Of a stretch of 64,000 nt of DNA, positions 9,915 through 19,182 are shown piece by piece. The DNA lies in NCBI GenBank assembly GCA_963666575.2, contig CAXXYG010000016.1, forward strand, positions 434,001-498,000, written 5' to 3'. How positions within the stretch are numbered: the first letter of the stretch is position 1; each line of letters starts with the position of its first letter. The notes under the pieces are model-generated. The model was not told the origin of the DNA. It did no database searches and was given only the letters and a program-made list of their open reading frames with translations. A program made the translations under genes and the position numbers. This stretch comes from JABMQB01 sp963666575. GTDB taxonomy: Bacteria > Bacteroidota > Bacteroidia > Bacteroidales > Prolixibacteraceae.

Positions 9915-10220
9915 TAAATTTTTGTTACTGATTTGTTAGTAAAACATTAGCTAACAGGCAACTTCACATAATAAATCATTAATTTCCACACAATTATTCT
10001 CGATTCCTGAGGCAATATAAATGAATTGTTAAGTTTTATTAGTAATTTTTAACAACTCCTGAAGTGCAAACGATTGCGGTGTCGTTTGCACTTCATGTGT
10101 TTCATAACAGGTAGGTGCTGGTAGGTGCAGAATATTGTATTTATATATATTAGATTTCTAATATTTAGATAAAATAATGAAGTATTTTTTTTAAATTTAT
10201 GAAGAAGGAATTATAGTATA
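9915..10220. other. Divergent intergenic region between susC and lacI
   Basis: This stretch holds no gene. It contains the operator-like inverted repeat at 10061-10094 and an adjacent exact 10-bp tandem similarity, GTAGGTGCTG / GTAGGTGCAG at 10111-10130. I did not find a convincing TTTG/TAnnTTTG promoter for either gene. Confidence 0.6.
10061..10094. promoter_or_regulatory. Probable LacI-family operator
   Basis: A perfect 13-bp inverted repeat, GAAGTGCAAACGA (10061-10073) and its complement (10082-10094), with an 8-base spacer. The left arm and spacer also form the near-palindrome GCAAACGATTGC (10066-10077) with the central CG typical of LacI/MalR-family operators. It sits between susC and lacI, and its core GCAAACG recurs at 11261-11267 before the MFS operon. 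Confidence 0.65.
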
Positions 10221-11234
10221 ATGAAAAGTGGGCAGGTTACAATAAAAGACATCGCTAAAGAATTGGGCATTTCAGCTTCAACGGTTTCGCGTGCCTTAAA
10301 GAATCATCCCGATATTAGTAGTGAAACCAAACTGGCAGTTAATGAATTAGCCCGCAGAATGAAGTACCAGCCCAATGCGGTTGCTTTAAGTTTAAAACGT
10401 AGCAGGAGTAATATAATTGGTGTTGTTATTCCTGAAATTGTACATTATTTCTTTTCGTCAGTAATAAGCGGTATTGAAGATATTGCTTATGATGCGGGAT
10501 TTACAGTAATTATTTGTCAATCGAATGAAAAGTATGACAGAGAACTGGCCAATGTACAAACATTATTTGCACAACGTGTTGATGGTATTTTAGCTTCTGT
10601 TTCAAAAGAAACTATTGATTTTCAGCACTTTTATGACTTGCGGGAACACCATATTCCCATGGTTTTTTTCGATAGGATTATCCCGGATTATGCAGCCGAT
10701 CAGGTAATTATTGATGATATGGAAGCATCATACAGGGCAACGATGCATTTAATTGAGCGTGGACGTACAAGGATCGCTCATTTTGGAGCACCTCAAAATT
10801 TATTAATAGGGCGTAAAAGGAAACAAGGTTTTTTGAATGCACTCAAAGCAGTTGGATTGCCTGTAATACCGGAGTTTATTAATGAAGCTGATAATTTTGA
10901 AAAAGCCAGAATTGCTGTAAATCATCTGGTTGATTCCGGAAATATACCAGATGGTATATTTGCTGTAAATGACCTTACCGCCATTGGAGCCATGCAGACT
11001 TTTCAGAAAAGAGGGATTAAAATTCCTCAGGAAACAGCTATTATTGGTTTTTCTGATGGGCGTTTTTCCGGAATTACTAATCCAACTTTATCATCTGTCG
11101 ATCAGCATGGATACGAAATGGGGACAATTGCTTGTAAGATGTTGATAGAAAGAGTTTTGTCGGAAAATAAAGAATATCCCTATCAAACAAAAGTTTTAAA
11201 AGCGCATTTAATTGTAAGGAGTTCAACAGTATAA
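10221..11234 (+). CDS. LacI-family transcriptional regulator of the glucan locus
   Basis: This 337-aa protein should bind DNA and respond to a sugar. The N-terminal helix-turn-helix and hinge are typical (TIKDIAKELGISASTVSRAL, residues 7-26, then YQPNAVALSLKRSRSN). The rest is a periplasmic-binding-protein-like ligand domain (IGVVIPEIVHYFFSSVISG, DGIFAVNDLTAIGAM, AIIGFSDG). It is divergent from susC and upstream of the transporter-phosphorylase genes. Palindromic sites with the LacI-type CG centre lie on both sides of it (10061-10094 and 11261-11272), so it probably controls both halves of the locus. The inducer, perhaps maltose or a maltodextrin, is inferred from context only. Confidence 0.93.
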   Translation: MKSGQVTIKDIAKELGISASTVSRALKNHPDISSETKLAVNELARRMKYQPNAVALSLKRSRSNIIGVVIPEIVHYFFSSVISGIEDIAYDAGFTVIICQSNEKYDRELANVQTLFAQRVDGILASVSKETIDFQHFYDLREHHIPMVFFDRIIPDYAADQVIIDDMEASYRATMHLIERGRTRIAHFGAPQNLLIGRKRKQGFLNALKAVGLPVIPEFINEADNFEKARIAVNHLVDSGNIPDGIFAVNDLTAIGAMQTFQKRGIKIPQETAIIGFSDGRFSGITNPTLSSVDQHGYEMGTIACKMLIERVLSENKEYPYQTKVLKAHLIVRSSTV

Positions 11235-11260
11235 TTTTTAATATTTTATTTTTTTGTTCT

Positions 11261-11272
11261 GCAAACGTTTGA
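11261..11272. promoter_or_regulatory. Probable LacI-family operator
   Basis: The perfect palindrome CAAACGTTTG (11262-11271) within GCAAACGTTTGA has the central CG and half-site of MalR/CcpA-like operators. It lies 26 bp after the lacI stop and about 70 bp upstream of the -33 element of the next operon, a position more compatible with activation or looping than with simple blocking of the promoter. Confidence 0.65.
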
Positions 11273-11339
11273 AACAACCCTTACAGCGGTTTAATGCCTT
11301 TAAAATCAGAAGTAAAACACCCTTTCAAATTGGTAATAA

Positions 11340-11372
11340 TTTGTTTTTATGGCCCGAGGTTGTGTATATTTG
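11340..11372 (+). promoter_or_regulatory. Bacteroidota-type promoter of the MFS operon
   Basis: TTTG at 11340-11343 and TATATTTG at 11365-11372 match the -33 TTTG and -7 TAnnTTTG elements with a 21-base spacer. Confidence 0.6.
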
Positions 11373-11609
11373 TTTTGGCAATTTACATTTTATCTCGATA
11401 TTCTTCACAATGAACTTCTAGTAGTTCCTTATTGCTGTATTTATTACTGCAAATATTAAACATAGTATTTACTATATGTATAAAAATGTGTGTGTTTTAT
11501 CAATTATAGTTTAGTTAATTTGCAAAGAATAAGTGTGTTAAGAAATTGTGTAATAAGGTACTAGCTTAAGAGTTATTTCGAATCCCATTTAATAAATAAA
11601 TGAAATAAA

Positions 11610-13130
11610 ATGAGGAAAAAACCAACATTAAGTTTCTGGCAGGTATGGAACATGAGTTTTGGCTTTTTGGGTATTCAATTTGGATTTGCTCTACAGAATG
11701 CCAATGTGTCCAGAATTTTTCAAACTCTTGGTGGGGATATTGACAGACTCGCTGTATATTGGTTGGCTGCACCAGTTACCGGCTTAATAATACAGCCAAT
11801 AATTGGTTATTACAGTGATAAAACTTGGGGAAAATTTGGAAGGCGGCGGCCGTTTTTTTTGGCGGGGGCTATATTGGCCTCCATTTCACTGCTGGTTATG
11901 CCTAATTCTTCAATCCTATGGATAGCAGTAGGAACATTATGGATTATGGATGCCTCTATTAATATTTCGATGGAACCTTTCAGAGCTTTTGTAGGCGACA
12001 ATCTTCCTTCGGAGCAACGTACTCAGGGTTTTGCCATGCAAAGCTTTTTTATAGGCACCGGTGCTGTTGTTGCTTCGGTTTTACCTTATGTAATGGCCGA
12101 ATGGCTTGGTATTTCTAATATTGCCGCTGAAGGTGAAAAACTACCGCCATCAGTAAAATTTGCATTTTATATTGGAGGAGTTATTTTTTTTCTGGCTGTT
12201 TTATGGACTGTTATTAAATCAAAAGAATATTCACCAAAAGAAATGGATGAATTTGAAAAAGAAAGTATTGCTTCTAATTCATCAATAAAAATTAATGCCA
12301 AAAGTAGTTTCGAACTTATCGGATTATTAGTGCGGAATGGGTTTCTTTTTTTAGTAGTGGGATTGGTGTTTTGTTATTTTATTTTTTCAAATGAACTTGA
12401 AAAAGAACTATATATTATTGGAGGCGGTTTAGCTGTATTTGGGATTATTTTGCTGGTTGCCTGGTCGATGGTAAAATTAAACCGGATAAAAAACGGATTG
12501 GTTGAAATTGTTACCGATATGCTTAATATGCCTAAAACCATGAAACAGTTGGCTATTGTACAGTTTTTTTCGTGGTTTGCCCTGTTTTCAATGTGGATTT
12601 ATACCACATCAGCTGTTACTAGCCATGTATATAATACAACCGATACAGCCAGTGAAGTATATAATCAGGGAGCAAACTGGGTAGGTGTTTTATTTGGGGT
12701 GTACAATGGTTTTGCAGCAGTAGTAGCTTTTTTGTTGCCTGTATTGGCAAAAAAAACCAACCGAAAAATTACACATTCAATTTCTCTGGTTTTTGGAGGA
12801 GTAGGATTGATATTAATCTATTTTATAAATGACCCTGTTTGGTTGATACTTCCTATGTTAGGAATTGGACTAGCGTGGGCAAGTATTTTATCAATGCCAT
12901 ATGCTATTTTAACAGGTTCGTTGCCCGCAAAAAAAATGGGTACATATATGGGGATTTTTAACTTCTTTATTGTTATCCCTCAAATATTAGCTGCTAGCAT
13001 ATTAGGTTTTTTTATGCGCCACTTTTTTGATAACCAGGCAATATTTGCACTTATTGCAGGGGGTATTTCAATGTTGGTGGCCGCTTTAACAGTGTTTTTT
13101 GTAAATGATGTTGATAATCCCGATAAATAA
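11610..13130 (+). CDS. MFS transporter, probably for maltose or other alpha-glucosides
   Basis: This 506-aa inner-membrane protein has about 12 hydrophobic segments and MFS motifs, notably GYYSDKTWGKFGRRRPFFLAG in the loop between helices 2 and 3. The pattern (FGIQFGFALQNANVSRIFQTLG at the N-terminus, RRRP motif, long cytoplasmic loop) resembles the glycoside-pentoside-hexuronide/SLC45-like sugar transporters found in Bacteroidota maltose loci. It should carry disaccharides from the periplasm to the cytoplasm, where the GH65 enzyme encoded two genes later can split them. It is first in the operon, with pgmB beginning 2 bp after its stop. The substrate is inferred from neighbours. Confidence 0.88.
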   Translation: MRKKPTLSFWQVWNMSFGFLGIQFGFALQNANVSRIFQTLGGDIDRLAVYWLAAPVTGLIIQPIIGYYSDKTWGKFGRRRPFFLAGAILASISLLVMPNSSILWIAVGTLWIMDASINISMEPFRAFVGDNLPSEQRTQGFAMQSFFIGTGAVVASVLPYVMAEWLGISNIAAEGEKLPPSVKFAFYIGGVIFFLAVLWTVIKSKEYSPKEMDEFEKESIASNSSIKINAKSSFELIGLLVRNGFLFLVVGLVFCYFIFSNELEKELYIIGGGLAVFGIILLVAWSMVKLNRIKNGLVEIVTDMLNMPKTMKQLAIVQFFSWFALFSMWIYTTSAVTSHVYNTTDTASEVYNQGANWVGVLFGVYNGFAAVVAFLLPVLAKKTNRKITHSISLVFGGVGLILIYFINDPVWLILPMLGIGLAWASILSMPYAILTGSLPAKKMGTYMGIFNFFIVIPQILAASILGFFMRHFFDNQAIFALIAGGISMLVAALTVFFVNDVDNPDK

Positions 13131-13132
13131 TT

Positions 13133-13792
13133 ATGCAGAAAATAGAAGCATTTATTTTTGATTTAGATGGCGTAATTGTAGATACAGCAAAGTACCATTT
13201 CCTTGCATGGAAAAACTTAGCTGAAAGTTTAGATATTCCATTTACAATCGAAGATAATGAAAGATTAAAAGGTATTAGTCGTTTTGATTCCCTTGAAATA
13301 ATTCTTCAACTTGGGAATAGAAATTTATCGGCACATGAAAAAAATGTTTTAGCAGTTCAAAAAAATACTGAATATGTGGAGTTTATAAAGAAAATGACAG
13401 CAAAAGAAATTTTGCCCGGAGTTGTTGAATTTTTGGACTCGAGTAAAAAATCAGGATTAAAAATTGCACTTGGCTCAGCTAGTAAAAATGCGCCATTAAT
13501 TCTGGAAAGGCTAAATATTGAGGATTATTTTGATGTAATAATTGATGGAAACACTATTTCAAAATCAAAACCCAATCCTGAGGTTTTTTTAAAAGGAGCT
13601 GAAGCATTAAATATTCCGCCAGAAAACTGTGTGGTTTTTGAAGATGCTCAAGCAGGGGTTGAAGCTGCAAAAGCTGCAAATATGAAGTGTGTGGGTATTG
13701 GTGTTCCTGAAGTTTTAAGCCAGGCAGATTTTGTATTGCCTGGCTTTAAAAACATAACTGGCAGTGAGGTTATAAATATGTTTCGTAATTGA
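13133..13792 (+). CDS. pgmB: Beta-phosphoglucomutase
   Basis: This 219-aa HAD-superfamily enzyme should convert beta-D-glucose-1-phosphate to glucose-6-phosphate through a beta-glucose-1,6-bisphosphate intermediate. The nucleophile and acid/base pair are D10 and D12 (FIFDLDGVIVDTAKYHFLAW), the substrate-sensing part is conserved (RLKGISRFDSLE), and the later HAD motifs are present (LGSASKNAP, ISKSKPNPEVFL, VVFEDAQAGVEAAKAA). Length and motifs fit the family. Its place between an MFS transporter and a GH65 phosphorylase, with gaps of 2 and 9 bp, is the classical maltose phosphorolysis arrangement and supports the assignment over a general HAD phosphatase. Confidence 0.93.
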   Translation: MQKIEAFIFDLDGVIVDTAKYHFLAWKNLAESLDIPFTIEDNERLKGISRFDSLEIILQLGNRNLSAHEKNVLAVQKNTEYVEFIKKMTAKEILPGVVEFLDSSKKSGLKIALGSASKNAPLILERLNIEDYFDVIIDGNTISKSKPNPEVFLKGAEALNIPPENCVVFEDAQAGVEAAKAANMKCVGIGVPEVLSQADFVLPGFKNITGSEVINMFRN

Positions 13793-13801
13793 ATAAATCA
13801 A

Positions 13802-16132
13802 ATGAAAGATTATATTATTCACGATAATTGGAAAATTATTGAAGAAGGTTTTGATCCTTCCATAAATCGAATTTCTGAAAGTATTTTTAGTATCGGAAAT
13901 GGAAGGATGGGGCAAAGGGCTAATTTTGAAGAAAAATATTCGGGTGATTCTCTGCGTGGAGCCTATATTGCCGGTGTTTATTACCCCGATAAAACGGTTG
14001 TTGGCTGGTGGAAAAATGGATACCCCGAATATTTTGCGAAGGTTGTTAATTCAACAAATTGGATCGGAATCGATATCAATATTAATGGGCAGGAGCTCGA
14101 TTTGTTTAAAACAAAAATAATTTCTTTCCGTCGGGAACTGGATATGAAAAAAGGGGTGCTCAGTCGTTTTTTTACAGTTGAGATGCCAAATAAAAATTTA
14201 ATTGAGGTTCAGTCACAACGATTTGTCAGTATTGATGATACTGAAATTGGTGCCATTCAGTATTCTATTAAAGCACTGAATTTTTCGGGTATTATCGATA
14301 TAAAACCTTATTTAGACGGCGATGTATTTAACGAAGATTCAAACTATGAACAAAGGTTTTGGATCGAAAAAAGCCGGGAAATGAAGGGTACTGAAGGTTA
14401 TTTGATACAGGAAACTTTAAAAACCGAGTTTGCAGTTTGTACCGGAATGTATTCTACTTTTTTAGTTAATGGCAAAAATAGGTCACCCAAAATAGAAACA
14501 ACTTCGCGTGAAAAATTCCTTGAGGCAGCTGTTCTTATGGAAATTAATGAGGGCGATGAAGTTTGTATTCATAAATATAGTTCTACCACATCATCTAATA
14601 ATTATTCAAAAACAGAATTATTAAAACACGGGAAAACAGCTATTAAAAGGGCTGTTGATGCCGGCTTTAGGAACCTTTTGTTGAATCATACAACAAAATG
14701 GGCTGAAAAATGGGAAAACAGCGATATTTGTATTGAAGGAGATGTTATGGCGCAACAAGGTATCCGCTATAATATTTTTCAATTAAATCAAACCTATTCA
14801 GGCGAAGATGACCGATTAAATATTGGGCCCAAAGGATTTACCGGCGAAAAATACGGTGGCGTAACCTATTGGGATACTGAAGCTTATTGCCTCCCGTTTT
14901 ATTTGAGTACTGCCTCCATTGAAATACCCCGAAAGCTTCTGTTTTATAGGCATAAACATTTAAGCGAAGCTATTGATAATGCTAAAAAACTTGGTTTTAA
15001 CAACAATTCAGCATTGTTTCCAATGGTTACAATTAATGGAGTTGAATGCCATAACGAGTGGGAAATAACTTTTGAGGAGATTCACAGGAACGGTGCTATA
15101 GCCTATGCAATTTGGAATTATGTTAATTATACTGGCGACAATGAATACCTGGCGCCTCACGGATTTGAAGTATTGCTTGCCATAAGCCGATTTTGGAGCC
15201 AACGCGTTAATTGGTCGGATCATAAACAAAAATTTGTGATGTTGGGCGTAACCGGGCCCAACGAATACGAAAACAATGTAAATAATAATTTCCATACAAA
15301 CTATATGGCTGTGTGGACTTTAAAATATACTCTTGAAGTAATTTCTTTCCTTAAAAAAGAATATTCTTATTTGTATAATGAATTGATTCCAAAATGGAAG
15401 TTTAACGAACTTCAGGAAACAAAACGGTGGAAAAAAATAATTGATAGTATGTATTTCCCTGAGGATAAAAAAACATCTGTATACCTTCAGCAGGATGGAT
15501 TTCTGGATAAAGAGTTAATTCCGGTTAAAAAACTGGACAAAAAAGACCGGCCTTTAAATCAGAATTGGTCATGGGACAGAATACTACGGTCGTGTTACAT
15601 AAAACAAGCCGATGTGTTGCAGAGTTTGTTTTGGTTCGAAGATGATTTTTCACTCGAAAGCCTTAAAAAACATTACAATTTTTATGAACCTTTAACTGTT
15701 CATGAATCATCACTTTCTCCATGTGTCCACTCAATACTGGCAGCTAAAATCGGTTACCGCGATGAAGCTTATAATTTGTATTTACGAACAGCCAGACTCG
15801 ATTTGGACAATTATAATAACGATACTGACGACGGGCTCCATATTACCAGTATGGGAGGAACCTGGATGGCTTTTGTAATGGGATTTGGAGGACTTCGGGT
15901 AAAAAATAATGAATTAGTTTTAAATCCGTTTCTGCCCAAAAAATGGAAATCATACAGTTTTAAAATAAATTTTAGAGGAGCACATTTAACTTTTATAAAA
16001 GGCAAAGAAAGACTGCAAATTCTGAATGAATCTGAGCAAAGTACCAAATTAGAAGTTTGGGGCCAAAAAGTATTCCTTAAAGGGAATAGCCAAATTGAAT
16101 TAAAACCCACGAAACAACTAATTATAAAATAA
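13802..16132 (+). CDS. GH65 glycoside phosphorylase, probably maltose phosphorylase
   Basis: This 776-aa cytoplasmic enzyme should split an alpha-glucoside with phosphate to give beta-glucose-1-phosphate and glucose. GH65 domains occur in order: N-terminal beta-sandwich (about 1-260), linker and (alpha/alpha)6 barrel (about 320-680) and a small C-terminal beta region. The general acid is E488 in VTGPNEYENN, and substrate-loop motifs such as GGVTYWDTEAYCLPFY are present. There is no signal peptide. The gene follows pgmB, whose product uses the beta-glucose-1-phosphate. GH65 also contains trehalose, kojibiose and nigerose phosphorylases; maltose is preferred here because the locus is a starch-type system. 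Confidence 0.92.
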   Translation: MKDYIIHDNWKIIEEGFDPSINRISESIFSIGNGRMGQRANFEEKYSGDSLRGAYIAGVYYPDKTVVGWWKNGYPEYFAKVVNSTNWIGIDININGQELDLFKTKIISFRRELDMKKGVLSRFFTVEMPNKNLIEVQSQRFVSIDDTEIGAIQYSIKALNFSGIIDIKPYLDGDVFNEDSNYEQRFWIEKSREMKGTEGYLIQETLKTEFAVCTGMYSTFLVNGKNRSPKIETTSREKFLEAAVLMEINEGDEVCIHKYSSTTSSNNYSKTELLKHGKTAIKRAVDAGFRNLLLNHTTKWAEKWENSDICIEGDVMAQQGIRYNIFQLNQTYSGEDDRLNIGPKGFTGEKYGGVTYWDTEAYCLPFYLSTASIEIPRKLLFYRHKHLSEAIDNAKKLGFNNNSALFPMVTINGVECHNEWEITFEEIHRNGAIAYAIWNYVNYTGDNEYLAPHGFEVLLAISRFWSQRVNWSDHKQKFVMLGVTGPNEYENNVNNNFHTNYMAVWTLKYTLEVISFLKKEYSYLYNELIPKWKFNELQETKRWKKIIDSMYFPEDKKTSVYLQQDGFLDKELIPVKKLDKKDRPLNQNWSWDRILRSCYIKQADVLQSLFWFEDDFSLESLKKHYNFYEPLTVHESSLSPCVHSILAAKIGYRDEAYNLYLRTARLDLDNYNNDTDDGLHITSMGGTWMAFVMGFGGLRVKNNELVLNPFLPKKWKSYSFKINFRGAHLTFIKGKERLQILNESEQSTKLEVWGQKVFLKGNSQIELKPTKQLIIK

Positions 16133-16149
16133 GAACGTATAATATTTTT

Positions 16150-16200
16150 AACATAAGAGGATCATTATTTGCGAGTTCCATCGAATACTATTTAAAATTT
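16150..16200 (+). repeat. Dispersed leader repeat, copy C
   Basis: The stretch from AGAGGATCATTATTTGCGAG to ATTTAAAATTTA, which includes GCGAGTTCCATCGAATACT (16171-16189), is nearly the same as 43117-43166, where the related core reads GCGAGTTACATCGAATACT. Both end about 7-10 bp before a start codon. Confidence 0.7.
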
Positions 16201-16206
16201 AATAAA

Positions 16207-18054
16207 ATGAAAACGTTAATATACAGTATACTTTTTTTCTTTTTTCTGACAGGAGGAATTAATGCCCAGCCACAGCTTGAACGGGTTGAACCTGCTTTTT
16301 GGTGGGCAAACATGAACAATCCAAAATTGCAGTTAATGATACATGGTGAGAATATTGCCGAAACTACAGTTCACATAAATTATCAGGGTGTTGATATAGT
16401 GAGTCTCTCAAAAGTTGAAAATCCAAACTACCTGTTTGTTGATTTAAGGCTTGCAACAACCGTAATACCTGGTGTTTTTGATATAGATTTTAATTTTAAC
16501 GGAGAAACTGTTTTTTCATATCAGTATGAATTAAAAAAACGTAAAAGTGGTTCTTCTCAGCGAATAGGTTTTAATACTTCCGATGCCATTTATTTAATTA
16601 CTCCCGATAGGTTCGTGAATGGCGATACGTCAAACGATGCTTTAGAAAGTATGAAAGAAAAACCAAACAGGAACAACCGCGATGGGCGCCATGGTGGAGA
16701 TATACGGGGAATTATTAATAGCCTCGATTATATCGAAGGGCTTGGATTTACGGCCGTTTGGTTAAATCCGGTATTGGAAAATAATATGACCGGTGTTTCG
16801 TACCATGGTTATTCAACAACCGATTTTTATAAAGTGGATGCCCGGTATGGTTCTAATGAAGAATACCTTGAATTATCGGAAGAACTTGAAAAAAGGGGTA
16901 TGAAATTGATTATGGATATGATATTTAACCATTGTGGGTCGGAACATTGGTGGATGGAAGATATGCCCATGAAAGATTGGATAAACAATTATCCGGAATA
17001 TAAAATTACAAGCCACAGACGTACAATAAATCAAGATCCCCATGCATCTGAAACAGATAAAATAGCAATGTCTGATGGGTGGTTTGTGCCAACAATGCCT
17101 GACCTTAATCAGCGAAATTCATTTATGAGTACGTATTTGATTCAGAATAGTATTTGGTGGATAGAATATGCCGGATTGGGCGGAATCAGGCAAGATACAT
17201 GGCCTTATCCCGATAAAAACATGATGACGGAATGGACCCGGTGTGTTTTGGAAGAATATCCCCGCTTTAATATTGTTGGCGAAGAATGGAGCATGAATCC
17301 GGCTATAGTATCTTATTGGCAGAAAGGCAAAATAAACAGTGATGGTTATGAATGTTTTTTACCCAGCTTAATGGATTTTCCATTACAAAATGCAGTGAGT
17401 CAGGGATTGTCAGAAAAAGAAGGGTGGGGCGAAGGTTTAATAAAAATATATGAGGCGTTGGCAAACGATTTTTTATATTCCGATCCTGATAATCTGGTTG
17501 TTTTTCCTGACAACCATGATATGTCACGCTTTTATGTTCAGGTTGGCGAAAATAAAGAATTACTAAAATTGGGCCTCGCTTTCTTTTTGACTACACGAGG
17601 AATTCCGCAAATATATTATGGCACCGAAATACTAATGAAACACCCGGGTAGCCATCATGGTGATATTCGTGCTGAATTTCCGGGAGGTTGGACTGATAGC
17701 AAGGTTAATGCTTTTACAGGAAAAGGGCTTTCGGCCGATCAAATTGAATTGTTGGATTATGTAAGAACAATTCAGAATTGGAGAAAATACAATACCGTTA
17801 TACATACCGGTGAATTAAAACATTTTGTACCAGAAAAAGGTATGTATGTTTATTTTAGGTACAATAAAACAAAAACTGTAATGGTTGTGCTCAATAAAAA
17901 TGAGCAGGATTCAGAATTGGCAACCGATAGATTTAATGAAATTATTTCGGGATATACATCGGGGAAAGATATCGTTTCAGGAAAAAATATAGGTATTACA
18001 CCAATAATTAAAGTTCCGGCATTATCAGCAATGATTATTGAACTTGGAAACTGA
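16207..18054 (+). CDS. Exported GH13 cyclomaltodextrinase/neopullulanase-like enzyme
   Basis: This 615-aa protein has a signal peptide (ending near GINAQPQ, residues 1-21), a cyclomaltodextrinase-type N-terminal domain (LERVEPAFWWANMNNPKLQL, about 25-120) and a GH13 barrel from about residue 130. Catalytic residues are D330 (GGIRQDTWPYP), E359 (IVGEEWS) and D438 (FPDNHDMSRF). The N-terminal domain and length match periplasmic SusA-type neopullulanases, which cut imported maltodextrins. There is no T9SS domain and no lipobox, so a periplasmic place fits. It follows the GH65 gene by 74 bp; that gap holds a dispersed repeat, so co-transcription is likely but not certain. Hydrolysis here would feed maltose to the MFS transporter and GH65 enzyme. 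Confidence 0.93.
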   Translation: MKTLIYSILFFFFLTGGINAQPQLERVEPAFWWANMNNPKLQLMIHGENIAETTVHINYQGVDIVSLSKVENPNYLFVDLRLATTVIPGVFDIDFNFNGETVFSYQYELKKRKSGSSQRIGFNTSDAIYLITPDRFVNGDTSNDALESMKEKPNRNNRDGRHGGDIRGIINSLDYIEGLGFTAVWLNPVLENNMTGVSYHGYSTTDFYKVDARYGSNEEYLELSEELEKRGMKLIMDMIFNHCGSEHWWMEDMPMKDWINNYPEYKITSHRRTINQDPHASETDKIAMSDGWFVPTMPDLNQRNSFMSTYLIQNSIWWIEYAGLGGIRQDTWPYPDKNMMTEWTRCVLEEYPRFNIVGEEWSMNPAIVSYWQKGKINSDGYECFLPSLMDFPLQNAVSQGLSEKEGWGEGLIKIYEALANDFLYSDPDNLVVFPDNHDMSRFYVQVGENKELLKLGLAFFLTTRGIPQIYYGTEILMKHPGSHHGDIRAEFPGGWTDSKVNAFTGKGLSADQIELLDYVRTIQNWRKYNTVIHTGELKHFVPEKGMYVYFRYNKTKTVMVVLNKNEQDSELATDRFNEIISGYTSGKDIVSGKNIGITPIIKVPALSAMIIELGN

Positions 18055-18463
18055 GAGTTTATTTTTCGATCAAAATAGTTGTACTGTAAAAATAAATAAG
18101 CCCAATTAAAATAGCTTTATTTTGAAAAGCTCAACAATAGCAGGGGTTTTATATACAATTAGTTACAAACTAAATTTATTTTAATAGATAATAGTAAATA
18201 TTTAATTTTTTTTTGAAAATCTGAAAACAAATTACCCTTATAGGATGTTGTGTTATAGAAGATCAAATGATAACACTGAATTTTTGCGGTATTATTTTAT
18301 AAAAAGAGGCTTAATTGGTGAAGTTGATGTAAGAAGAGGGAATAGGTTTTTCAGATTATTGACTTAAGGGGAAATAATTAATGATAATACCAATTAGTTA
18401 GTGTTAGATTCTTGGGGTTTTTTGGTTTTTACCTCACAGTTTAGTTTGATTTAGGAGGATAAA
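18055..18463. other. Gene-free intergenic region
   Basis: About 400 bases of AT-rich sequence between the GH13 stop and the terminator at 18464. I see no credible ORF, RNA gene or repeat copy; it may be decayed sequence. Confidence 0.5.
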
Positions 18464-18493
18464 AAAAGTGGCTGGAATTTTCCAGCCACTTTT
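18464..18493. terminator. Bidirectional terminator
   Basis: Arms AAAAGTGGCTGG (18464-18475) and CCAGCCACTTTT (18482-18493) pair perfectly around AATTTT, with A and T runs at the edges. It lies just after the TetR stop (18512, minus strand) and can also stop transcription from the GH13 side. Confidence 0.8.
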
Positions 18494-18511
18494 GGTTTTA
18501 TCAATTATTTT

Positions 18512-19114
18512 TTACCGTTTCATTATTCCGTAGCACATTATTTTCAGAATAATATCAACACTTCGTTCAAGGTTTACTTTTCCGTAATTGCCCGCCGAAA
18601 GAGGCATCTCTAATCCTTTTATAGCAGTGGTTATTCCAATGGCAGCTAAATTAAAGTCATAAATTTCAAATTCACCTTTTCTAACACCTTCAATTAATAT
18701 CCGTTTGATCATTCTTATTTCATTTTGCTCATAACGGTGTTTAATATCGTCGATAAAACTAATGGCAGTAACATCATTTTCAAGGGCGTTGTAGAAATTG
18801 GCAAGGCCTCTGAATATCGATAATTTGGTAAGAATATAATCCCGAAGTTTTTCAACCGGGTCGGTATTCCTGTTAATTACGGTATCTAATTCTTTGCCAA
18901 GTATATCAACTTCTTTCATGATTACTGCCTGAAAAAGGTCTTCCTTGCTTTTAAAATAATAATAAAGCGAACTTTTACCTTTTCGAACGGCATTTGCTAT
19001 ATCATCGAGGGTGGTTTTTTTATAACCGTATTTGCTGAAGATCTCTTGGGCAATCTTCAAAATAGCTTCACGGTTGATGTCTTTTTTAGACCCATTTCCC
19101 TTATTGTTCTGCAT
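18512..19114 (-). CDS. TetR/AcrR-family transcriptional regulator
   Basis: The protein (200 aa from the ATG at 19114) has a TetR helix-turn-helix near its N-terminus (KIAQEIFSKYGYKKTTLDDI, then GKSSLYYYFKSKEDLFQAV) and a helical ligand or dimer domain. An upstream TTG at 19135 would add seven residues; I prefer the ATG. A -7-like element on the minus strand, TATATTTG (19154-19147), lies about 33 bp upstream of that ATG, which supports separate transcription from RNase R. No effector or target can be named. Confidence 0.9.
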   Translation of the reverse strand: MQNNKGNGSKKDINREAILKIAQEIFSKYGYKKTTLDDIANAVRKGKSSLYYYFKSKEDLFQAVIMKEVDILGKELDTVINRNTDPVEKLRDYILTKLSIFRGLANFYNALENDVTAISFIDDIKHRYEQNEIRMIKRILIEGVRKGEFEIYDFNLAAIGITTAIKGLEMPLSAGNYGKVNLERSVDIILKIMCYGIMKR

Positions 19115-19182
19115 AATTATTTTGGTTTCCAACAAATTTTGACCTCCAAATATAATTTAAATAATTTAAAAATTAAGTTTGG

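Larger units (their letters stand above)
11235..11609. other. Intergenic leader of the MFS-pgmB-GH65 operon
   Basis: No gene is visible. The region carries a LacI-type operator (11261-11272) and a promoter (11340-11372), leaving a predicted 5' untranslated leader of about 230 bases before 11610. I see no recognised riboswitch in that leader. Confidence 0.6.

Noticed and set aside
11373..11609. A riboswitch in the long leader of the MFS operon
   Set aside because: No recognised aptamer pattern or strong stem structure could be seen.
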